Shown in pieces: positions 1 to 7,542 of a stretch of DNA of 58,058 bases. The translations under genes were made by a program, and so were the position numbers. Numbering within the stretch: the stretch's first letter is position 1; the number at the start of each line of letters is the position of its first letter. The stretch comes from Clostridium sp. AM49-4BH (GTDB taxonomy: Bacteria; Bacillota; Clostridia; Lachnospirales; Lachnospiraceae), in contig NZ_QUFB01000016.1 in the NCBI RefSeq assembly GCF_003478335.1, forward strand, positions 1-58,058, written 5' to 3'. The notes beneath the pieces were generated by a model that was not told where the DNA came from, made no database searches, and saw only the letters and a program-made list of their open reading frames with translations.

Positions 1-141
1 AAGGCACCAACGGCAGCGCCAACAAAGGCACCAACGGCAGCGCCAACAAAGCACCAAACGGTAGCACCAACAAAGGCACCAACGGTAGCACCGACGAAGG
101 CTCCGACAGTAGCACCAACCACAGCTCCGACACAGTCACCG
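1..141 (+). repeat. PT-rich linker repeat (KAPTxAPT units)
   Basis: Tandem 12-nt units encode KAPT/AAPT/VAPT. Around 48-58 the unit reads AAGCACCAAACG instead of AAGGCACCAACG: one G is lost and one A gained within 9 bases, turning KAPT into KHQT while keeping the frame. A second array of the same kind (TPTVAPTATP) lies at about 517-636 between the two binding modules. Confidence 0.8.
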
Positions 142-945
142 GTTATTTCAGATACGACGGAGATTGTATCTAACTTAGAGTCTACGTATGCAACGAACGA
201 TCCACAGTGGTTGTTAAATGCATCTGACGATGATATTGTTACCGTAGTTTATACTTGTACAGATCCTTCCCATGGTAACTGGGGCATTTTAGGATGGGGT
301 GCATCTGTAGACAATGTATGGCAGAGTGGTGATAATTATTCTGCGGCAAGTAATGCAACGGATAAAGTAACGAAGACATATACAGTCAAAGAATTAAAGG
401 CAACCATGAACATTAAGAGCACATCAAAGGTTACCTATTTGTGCTTGTCTGCTTGGAACGGTGGCAAGATCGTAAGTCTTACACTTTCTAAAGTAGGTGG
501 GGAGACTCCACAGCCAACCGTAACGCCAACAGTAGCACCGACAGCTACACCGACAGTAGCACCAACAGTGGCACCGACAGCTACACCGACAGTAGCACCA
601 ACAGTGGCACCGACAGCAGCACCAACCACAGAGCCTTCCGGCGACAGCAAAGTAACAGGCTCGGTAAAACTTACCAGTAATTGGGGCAGTGGCGGAATTG
701 CAGAGATCACTCTTACCAACAATACAGGTGTCAGCTATACCGATGGATGGACGGTAGAGTTTACCTTAGACCGCGAGATTACTTCTATGTGGAGCGGTAC
801 TTGTGAGAGCCTTGGCAATAATCGTTACCGCGTAAGCAATCCTGGATGGGATGGCAATTGGGCAAATGGTAAAACAATCACATTAAATTGTGGTGTTGGT
901 GGAGGTAGCAACGTACCAGCGATCACAGATATCGTGATAAAATAA
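1..945 (+). CDS. C-terminal part of secreted CBM2-containing carbohydrate-active protein (5' end outside window)
   Basis: The frame is open from base 1, so this is the end of a longer gene whose catalytic part lies upstream. It reads as a PT/APT-rich linker (residues 1-47), a beta-sandwich-like module of about 120 residues with many Trp/Gly residues (NWGILGWGASVDNVW), a second TPTVAPT linker, and a C-terminal family 2 carbohydrate-binding module. The CBM2 call rests on the GDSKVTGSVKLTSNWGSGG start, on spaced Trp residues (GWTVEF, NPGWDGNW) and on its ~100-residue length. CBM2 modules bind cellulose or xylan, so the protein is probably an extracellular plant-cell-wall enzyme. The first module resembles a carbohydrate-binding domain but I cannot assign a family. 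A strong terminator follows. Confidence 0.85.
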   Translation, partial: KAPTAAPTKAPTAAPTKHQTVAPTKAPTVAPTKAPTVAPTTAPTQSPVISDTTEIVSNLESTYATNDPQWLLNASDDDIVTVVYTCTDPSHGNWGILGWGASVDNVWQSGDNYSAASNATDKVTKTYTVKELKATMNIKSTSKVTYLCLSAWNGGKIVSLTLSKVGGETPQPTVTPTVAPTATPTVAPTVAPTATPTVAPTVAPTAAPTTEPSGDSKVTGSVKLTSNWGSGGIAEITLTNNTGVSYTDGWTVEFTLDREITSMWSGTCESLGNNRYRVSNPGWDGNWANGKTITLNCGVGGGSNVPAITDIVIK

Positions 946-1004
946 TGAGCACTGTGTGCAATTATTAAGATATAATTGTTACAGATAAAGGAAGCCCTTA
1001 CATT

Positions 1005-1078
1005 AGAGGCTCCGAGAACTCTTGCAACTGTTTTCAATATTAAGGAAAGCAGAAAAAGATGTATCGGAGCCTCTTTTT
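1005..1078 (+). terminator. Intrinsic terminator of the CBM2 gene
   Basis: AGAGGCTCCGA (1005-1015) pairs perfectly with TCGGAGCCTCT (1064-1074), followed by a T run. The loop is unusually long, about 48 nt. Confidence 0.75.
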
Positions 1079-1082
1079 AATT

Positions 1083-1143
1083 GATAGGAAAATGCTCGTA
1101 ACGTATGGGGAAGCCAAAGCAAAGCGCTGGCTTTGCTTTTTTG
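1083..1143 (+). repeat. Terminator-like dispersed repeat, copy 1
   Basis: Begins TGATAGGAAAATGCTCG and ends with the hairpin AAAGCAAAGC-GCTG-GCTTTGCTTT plus a T run. It belongs to an intergenic family also found at 1146-1232, 19362-19407, 35632-35690 (reverse) and 41388-41478, with a degenerate start at 7356-7400. Confidence 0.7.
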
Positions 1144-1145
1144 GT

Positions 1146-1232
1146 TGATAGGAAATTGCTGTTATGTAGCGTGACATCGCCAAGAATTGCTTTAGCAATT
1201 CTTGCAAAGCAAAGCGCTGGCTTTGCTTTTTT
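1146..1232 (+). repeat. Terminator-like dispersed repeat, copy 2
   Basis: Fullest copy of the family: TGATAGGAAATTGCTG start, an inner hairpin AAGAATTGC-TTTA-GCAATTCTT, then the GCAAAGC-GCTG-GCTTTGC hairpin and T run. Its T run runs into the stop codon of the convergent AraC gene (1231-1233), so it may end transcription from both sides. Confidence 0.7.
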
Positions 1233-2132
1233 ATTGAAGATTATTTAGGTTGGCTTGATATTCGCGTGGTGATATACCCTCGTTTTTCTTGAAAACTTTA
1301 CTAAAATAAAAACCATTACAAAAACCCAATTGATCAGCAATCTGCGTTACAGTAAACTGTTTGCTGGATAGTAAGATTTTGGCCTGCTCAATGCGGTATT
1401 TTTCAAGAAAAGCAAAAATAGTCTCACCAGTTACTTCCTTAAATTTACGGTTCATGTAATCAAAATTATGATGAAATTGTTTTTCTAAAAGGACACTTGT
1501 GATTTTTGTTTGTAATTACTTTTCAGATAAGAAAGTAATGGGAGCGCGGAAAATGTGCCGATGTTATTTGGTGGAAATAACGCATTAATATGTGCACGAC
1601 ATATTTTTAACAGCAGCATTGCAAAATTGCAATTTATCATGCTTTGATGATAAGGGCTACCCGGTACTGCATTGTTTGTGGCAGATATAATTTCATTAAG
1701 GACTTCATAATAAGAAGCTCCTGAAAGTGTTGCATTCTTTGGAATAAGTATTTGTTCGCATGGTTTGTACTGTAATGGGGAAGCATTAAGTTCACTATGC
1801 ATTGAAAGAAATTGGTGATAAACTTCTTCTTCGGACAGCAACAGTTCTTTTTGTGGGTTCCATTGAAAATGAATATAGTAATAACTTACCGGAGAATTAC
1901 TTTGGACACCAAAGTGGCATTTATCAGGACATAATAGCAGGGTCTGTCCGGCACTTAAGTGGTAAATAGTATCTTCTTCCTGCAAAAGCATACTGCCATT
2001 TGTGATGAAATATAGAATCCAGTCAGAGGGGGTGCGGCGAAAATGCTTGTTAGGAGCAGGAACAGAAACTGATCCGGACAATGTGACGTGTGGAAGAGAT
2101 TGTAAATTGGTTATAAAATATGTTTGTTTCAT
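1231..2132 (-). CDS. AraC-family transcriptional regulator (frameshifted in this sequence)
   Basis: Read as one gene of about 300 residues: an N-terminal cupin-like sugar-sensing half (2132 down to about 1490) and a C-terminal double helix-turn-helix AraC half (from about 1490 to 1231; motif GFCNGFYFSKVFKKNEGISP). The two halves are in different frames. Adding one A to the A-run near 1499-1503 joins them cleanly (YKQKITSVLLEKQ), so a lost base is the simplest explanation. Start ATG at 2132 follows AAGGAG. It is divergent from the secreted esterase gene, so control of that esterase or of nearby plant-fibre genes is a reasonable inference. Confidence 0.85.
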
Positions 2133-2255
2133 AAACTACTCCTTAAAAGTCGCTATTATATATGCTTGCGTCGCTATAAATCATGGAATACCAGTTGCGA
2201 AAATGGTAACATAGGAAGAGCAATAAGTCAATTACGATTGAAGGAGGGAATGAAA

Positions 2256-3557
2256 ATGCTGAAAAATAATAAAAGAAGTTTACAAGTGACAGCAATTGCT
2301 ATAACCGTCACATTATTGCTTGTCGGAGCCTCTGGGCACGTGGCTGCAAAAGCGAAAAAAATAACGATCAATCATAAAAAAATGACACTTGCGATTGGTC
2401 AAAAACGAGCACTAAAAGTAAAAAACACAAAAAAGAAAGTGAAATGGATCAGTAAAAATAAAAAAGTTGCTATTGTTAATAAAAAAGGGATTGTTACAGC
2501 GAAGAAAAAGGGATCAGCAAAGATTATTGCACGTATCGGAAAGAAAAAATATACTTGCAGAGTAACGGTTAAGCCTAACAAAAAGAGAGCAAAAATAAAG
2601 AGTACTAAGAAACCGACTTATACAATGCGTCCAATTGCATCAAAAGTACCGGTAGTGTCTCAAAAGCCGACGATTGTACCAACAGCAACGGTTAATCCAA
2701 CGCCAACACCGATACCATTACCGACAGTGAAGCCGACACCTGTTCCGGATGAGGGGTGGCAGACCGGGAAGGTCAGCGGATCAGAAGAAGATTATAATAA
2801 ATATTTTGCATTAAATATGAAACACTATACAAAGAAACAGGAAGGAACGGTGTTTGGAACGATTGAAAGCATTACGTATCCATCCAAAGTTGTTGGAGCA
2901 GAACGCGAAGCATATGTGTATTTGCCACCACAGTATGATAGCAGCAAAAAATATCCGGTATTATACATGATTCACGGAATTGGCTGTGAGAGAGGACAGT
3001 GGGTTGGCATGTCCTTAAAAAATATATTAAGCAATATGATTTGCAGAGGTGAGGTTGCACCATTTGTAGCTGTTATACCAAGTGTTGTTCCAAAAGATGG
3101 AGTGTCGTCAAATACGCTGGGACCAGAGAATATTGGCGCATTCACCATGTTTGAACAGGAATTTTTACAGGATCTAGAGCCATATATTCTTGAAAATTTT
3201 GCCGTGTCATCCGACAGAAAAGATACCGGAGTATGTGGTCTGTCTATGGGAGGCATGGAGGCATTACATTTAGGATTTGCCATTAAAGATCATTTTAATT
3301 ATATTGGATCTTTTTCAGCGGCACCGACATTGGATCAAAGTTTATTAAATACGAATGGCTGGAAAAATGTACCGGAAACCGTACTCCTTTGTAGCGGGAC
3401 AGCAGACACAACAATAGGAGATAATCCTTATAACTATCATAAAACATTGGAAGAGAACAAGGTGGATCATATTTGGTATATGTATCCGAACGGTACACAT
3501 GAAGAAAAAGTATGGCAAAACGGATTGGTAAACTTTTTGCTTAGAAGTTATCGGTAA
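2256..3557 (+). CDS. Secreted esterase with Big_2 domain (CE1/Esterase D type; feruloyl or acetyl-xylan esterase-like)
   Basis: 433 residues, starting at the second of two close ATGs, 7 nt after AAGGAGGG. Order: signal peptide (1-~33, ending VAAKA), a very Lys-rich bacterial Ig-like Big_2 domain (~35-105), a Pro/Thr linker (~125-170), then an alpha/beta-hydrolase of the CE1/Esterase D type (~195-433). The nucleophile elbow is GLSMGG with Ser330. Asp384 (GTADTT) and His415 (NGTHEE) complete a plausible triad. Such enzymes remove feruloyl or acetyl groups from xylan. The Big_2 domain probably gives cell-surface or substrate attachment. Exact substrate cannot be read from sequence. Confidence 0.85.
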   Translation: MLKNNKRSLQVTAIAITVTLLLVGASGHVAAKAKKITINHKKMTLAIGQKRALKVKNTKKKVKWISKNKKVAIVNKKGIVTAKKKGSAKIIARIGKKKYTCRVTVKPNKKRAKIKSTKKPTYTMRPIASKVPVVSQKPTIVPTATVNPTPTPIPLPTVKPTPVPDEGWQTGKVSGSEEDYNKYFALNMKHYTKKQEGTVFGTIESITYPSKVVGAEREAYVYLPPQYDSSKKYPVLYMIHGIGCERGQWVGMSLKNILSNMICRGEVAPFVAVIPSVVPKDGVSSNTLGPENIGAFTMFEQEFLQDLEPYILENFAVSSDRKDTGVCGLSMGGMEALHLGFAIKDHFNYIGSFSAAPTLDQSLLNTNGWKNVPETVLLCSGTADTTIGDNPYNYHKTLEENKVDHIWYMYPNGTHEEKVWQNGLVNFLLRSYR

Positions 3558-3626
3558 CAAGAGAAAGTTTTCGTATGTAATTGCGGAGACTTCGTAGATT
3601 ATGCTTTCAAAATAACCTTTTAGATT

Positions 3627-3704
3627 AAGAAACCGACATATGTAGTAGGATAATGAAAATGTATAATGCATTTCTGAATAATTCCTACATATATGTCGGT
3701 TCTT
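3627..3704. repeat. Long perfect-looking inverted repeat (hairpin) after the esterase gene
   Basis: AAGAAACCGACATATGTAG...AGGA pairs with TCCTAC...ATATGTCGGTTCTT around a ~30-nt loop. There is no T run after the right arm, so it is not a classical terminator; it could still stabilise or end the esterase mRNA. Confidence 0.55.
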
Positions 3705-3796
3705 GCATGTTATGGGGAAAGGGAGTGCTTGTAGAAAACAACATTCATTGAAACAAAATAGGACAATATGTTATGATATGTTTTAGCAATGATTGA

Positions 3797-3943
3797 GAGA
3801 TCAATGCGGATGGCGGTCTGGCATCAAGATCCGGTGGTGTACTTTATGTATGGCCAATTGGTAAGATCGTGCTGATAGCGGTTGTGATCTATGTATTTTG
3901 TATGCTTGCAGGACATGTCAAAAAGAAAATGATAAAAAATTAG
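3797..3943 (+). pseudogene. Possible 3' remnant of a small membrane protein gene
   Basis: An open stretch without a start codon, preceded by a stop, would encode about 48 residues with one clear transmembrane segment (IVLIAVVIYVFCMLAGHV) and a basic tail (KKKMIKN). Its stop codon overlaps the CIRCE element. It may be a decayed gene or chance. It also contains the likely clpB promoter. Confidence 0.25.
3906..3935 (+). promoter_or_regulatory. Probable sigma-A promoter of clpB
   Basis: TTGCAG (3906-3911), 18-nt spacer, TGATAA (3930-3935), directly before the CIRCE operator. A second candidate (TTGAAA-N18-TATGAT ending near 3778) lies further upstream. Confidence 0.4.
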
Positions 3944-3966
3944 CACTCACTCTTGACGAGTGCTAA
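3940..3966 (+). promoter_or_regulatory. CIRCE element (HrcA operator)
   Basis: TTAGCACTC-N9-GAGTGCTAA, a perfect match to the consensus. HrcA binds CIRCE and represses chaperone genes until heat stress. Placed just after a -10 box and 120 nt before clpB, it predicts class I heat-shock control of clpB here. Confidence 0.97.
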
Positions 3967-4085
3967 TAAGTGATATAACAATCATCAGAGGGACCAAAAT
4001 AGTCAGATAGTGTACTACATAGTTCAGCATTAGCATGCTATGTAGGCATATGGATTTGTTTGAGACAGAAAGGATTGGTGATTGT

Positions 4086-6661
4086 ATGAATATCAGTAAA
4101 TTTACACAAAAATCACAGGAAGTAGTACAAGGCTGTGAGAAAATCGCCATGGATCATGGTCACCAGGAAATCGGTCAGGAGCATATGCTATCCGCTATGA
4201 TGACAGTAGATGATAGCTTGATCCGCAAACTGATCGAGAAAATGGGAATTGCACCGGAAGCATTTCAGGCGCAGATAGAAGGACTTTTACAAAAACGTCC
4301 AAAGGTTGTCGGCGGCGATCTTCGGATTGACAAATATTTAAATGAAGCATTGATTTATGCGGAAGATGAAGCAAAACGGATGGGAGATGAATATGTTTCC
4401 GTAGAGCATCTGTTTTTGAGTGTGTTAGCGCATCCGAGCAAAGAGATCAAGCAGTTGTTTAAGCAGTGTCAGATCGATCGAGAGCGATTTTTGCAGGTGC
4501 TTTCTGAGGTGCGTGGTAATCAGAGGGTTACCAGTGACAATCCGGAAGCAACATATGATACGTTGGAAAAATATGGTACAGATCTGGTAGAACGTGCTAA
4601 AGATGGCAAGCTGGACCCGGTGATCGGACGAGATGCGGAAATTCGTAATGTTGTGCGTATTCTTTCACGTAAGACGAAAAATAATCCGGTCTTGATCGGT
4701 GAACCCGGTGTTGGTAAGACTGCCGCTGTTGAGGGCTTGGCACAGCGTATTGTTCGCGGAGATGTGCCGGAAGGACTCAAAGACAAGAAGATCTTTGCGT
4801 TGGATATGGGTGCCTTGGTAGCGGGTGCGAAATACCGTGGCGAATTTGAGGAGCGTTTGAAAGCGGTTCTTGAAGAAGTGAAGAAGAGTGAAGGACAGAT
4901 CATTCTGTTTATTGATGAGCTGCATACGATTGTCGGTGCCGGCAAGACCGATGGCGCTATGGACGCCGGCAATATGCTCAAACCAATGCTTGCCAGAGGT
5001 GAATTACATTGTATTGGTGCTACGACATTGGATGAGTATCGTATGTATATTGAAAAGGATCCGGCATTGGAACGTCGTTTCCAGCCGGTTATGGTCAATG
5101 AACCAACAGTGGAAGATACTATTTCAATACTGCGTGGCCTGAAAGAACGCTATGAAGTATTCCATGGTGTCAAGATTACGGATTCTTCGCTGGTGGCAGC
5201 CGCAACGTTGTCCAACCGATATATTTCGGATCGTTTCCTGCCAGATAAGGCGATCGACTTGATCGATGAGGCCTGTGCCATGATCAAGACAGAGTTAAAT
5301 AGTATGCCGGCAGAACTCGATGAAGAGCGCAGACGTATTATGCAGATGGAAATTGAGGAGGCAGCACTTAAGAAAGAGACAGATCATTTGTCCGTGGAAC
5401 GTTTGGAAGAACTGCAAAAAGAAATGGCAGAACTTCGTGATGATTTCAATGCCAAGAAAGCAAAGTGGGATAGCGAAAAGGCATCTGTCGATACGGTAAA
5501 TAAGTTGAAAGAGCAGAGAGATGCGCTTCGTACAGAGATTGAAACGGCAAAGCGCAACTATGATCTGAACCGTGCTGCAGAGATCCAGTATGGACAATTG
5601 CCGGAGTTAGAGCGACAGCTTGAGGCAGCAGAAGAAAAGGCAAAAGCAGAAGATCGTACTTTGGTGCAGGAATGTGTTACCGAGGAAGAGATTGCCAAAA
5701 TTATTTCTCGCTGGACAGGAATTCCGATCGCCAAACTTACGGAAGGCGAACGTGAAAAAACACTGCATTTGGAGGATGAATTGCATAAACGTGTCATTGG
5801 ACAGGAAGAGGGCGTCCGTTTGGTCGCAGAAGCGATCTTACGTTCTAAGGCAGGCATCAAAGATCCTACGAAACCAATTGGTTCTTTCTTGTTCTTAGGA
5901 CCGACAGGTGTTGGTAAAACGGAACTTGCTAAGAGCTTGGCGGCATATTTGTTTGACGACGAGACGAATATGGTTCGTATCGACATGAGTGAATATATGG
6001 AGAAACATTCCGTGGCTCGTCTGATCGGAGCGCCTCCGGGATATGTTGGATATGAAGAAGGTGGACAGCTCACCGAAGCAGTACGCCGTAAACCGTATTC
6101 TGTTGTACTGTTTGATGAGATTGAAAAAGCACATCCGGATGTGTTTAATGTATTATTGCAAGTGTTGGACGATGGCCGAATTACCGATTCACAGGGTCGT
6201 ACCGTTGATTTCAAAAATACAATATTAATATTAACTTCTAACATTGGTTCCTCATATTTGTTGGAAGGCATTGATGAAAATGGAGAGATCAGCGAAGAAG
6301 CACGTAAAGCGGTACTGGATCAACTGCACGCTTCTTCCGTCCGGAATTTTTGAATCGTTTGGATGAAACGATCCTCTTTAAGCCGCTTCGTCCGCAGGAT
6401 ATTACCGGTATTATTGATATCTTGCTTGCAGAGCTGAATGAACGTTTAGCAGAAAAAGAATTGCATGTATCTTTGACAGATGCTGCCAAAGCGTTTGTTA
6501 CAGAGCAGGCATATGATCCATCCTTTGGTGCACGTCCGTTGAAACGGTACTTGCAGAAGAATGTAGAGACACTGTTAGCCAAAAAGATTCTTCGTGGCGA
6601 TGTGCATATGGGCGAGGAGATCGTGCTGGATGTTAAAGATGACGCATTGTATATACAGTAA
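4086..6661 (+). CDS. clpB: ATP-dependent disaggregase ClpB (frameshifted near 3' end)
   Basis: About 858 residues, the usual ClpB length. Order: Clp N-domain repeats (1-~145), first AAA+ module (Walker A GEPGVGKT at 205-212), the ClpB-specific middle coiled coil (~400-525, the long Glu/Lys-rich stretch), second AAA+ module (Walker A GPTGVGKT at 605-612; YVGYEEGG pore loop), and the C-terminal D2-small domain. ClpB hexamers pull proteins out of aggregates together with DnaK. Near 6325-6335 the frame changes: the first frame ends at a stop at 6353 and the next continues [12 protein letters not shown], an invariant ClpB motif. One missing base is the simplest explanation. Start ATG 4086 is chosen over in-frame upstream codons because [12 protein letters not shown] is the family start. 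Confidence 0.95.
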
Positions 6662-7220
6662 CTAAAACTTCCCATACCGGAAGTTATTGCCCGAACCACA
6701 TATTGCTTATTATGTTGATGGCCTAATTATATTTTGCAGTCACTATGTAGTGAGTCCTGCCATCAAGAAACTATAGCAATTGCCTTGCCGCAATTAGTTT
6801 TCACGGTGATTTCTATATTTTGTTGTCTCTGATGTATGATTTACATGCCTTTCGGAAACTCGAAGTCCCGGAAGCAAGGTAATCATCATTTTTGAAAGGG
6901 ACTTTGCGCTCGTCGTTACTTATGTCTCGTATTTCAGAGACATTAAGTAACGTGACGTAGCGCATCGTAGCGAAAGCGTCCCGTCCAAAAAATTGATGAT
7001 ACCTTGCTAAACCGGGACATCTCAGACATTCCTCTAGGCATGTATTCATCAGAGACTTAACAAAATAAGAAATCACGTAAAAACTCTGCGTTCTGCTGCA
7101 ATTGTCTTAGTTTGTTGATGGCAGGATTATTTACTTTACCGGCTGCAAAATAGACATTATTTTACTGACATAATAAGCAATATGTGGTTGTGTGAGATAA
7201 TGAGGTATGGGAAGTTTGAA
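6662..7220 (-). mobile_element. Giant-hairpin element, copy 1 (about 560 bp, reverse orientation)
   Basis: Ends are inverted repeats AAACTTCCCATACC (6665-6678) and GGTATGGGAAGTTT (7204-7217), then CACATATTGCTTATTATGT and its exact complement further in. Almost all of the interior also pairs arm to arm, to an apex hairpin GTTACTTAATGTCTC/GAGACAT-AAGTAAC. It is flanked by the 7-bp direct repeat ACAGTAA (6655-6661 and 7221-7227), a candidate target duplication that includes the clpB stop codon. It lies between clpB and what looks like the original clpB terminator (7308-7358). It contains an ORF (6813-7076 minus) sharing most of its protein with copies 2 and 3. Confidence 0.8.
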
Positions 7221-7307
7221 ACAGTAAATAGTATGTATGATCTGTGCTCACGATGAAGCACGAAAGTACGCATAAATATGTGGCTTTTGAAAGAAGCATA
7301 AGGTATA

Positions 7308-7358
7308 AAAGGACTGTTCTATTCGCAATGTTATTTCGTGGATAGACAGTCCTTTTTT
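7308..7358 (+). terminator. Intrinsic terminator, probably originally that of clpB
   Basis: AAAGGACTGT-TCTA pairs with TAG-ACAGTCCTTT, followed by T6. It stands 650 nt after the clpB stop, separated by the hairpin element. The following 7356-7400 resembles the start of the terminator-like repeat family (CTTATAGGAAATCGCAG). Confidence 0.75.
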
Positions 7359-7542
7359 CTTATAGGAAATCGCAGTTGTGCAGCGTGATTTTTTGTGGCT
7401 TTTATTGATAAAATTCTGTGTATATGGTATATTGATTTCAAGTAATTTAAGGGACGGATTTATACAGTTAAGAACAAGGTTGTTTTTACGGATAAGAGTA
7501 AAAATAACAGCGTAAGATATTTATACGAAGGAGGGGGTTAGT

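Noticed and set aside
3906..4085. Start of clpB at an in-frame codon near 4035
   Set aside because: The extra residues do not belong to the ClpB family start; ATG 4086 gives the standard N-terminus.
5558..6271. 237-codon and 192-codon minus-strand frames across clpB (also 4520-5098)
   Set aside because: Antisense to conserved ClpB domains, Ser/Arg-rich as expected for shadow frames.
6813..7076. 87-codon frame in element copy 1 as an independent gene
   Set aside because: Its first third is not shared with copies 2 and 3 because of a one-base shift; treated as part of the element.
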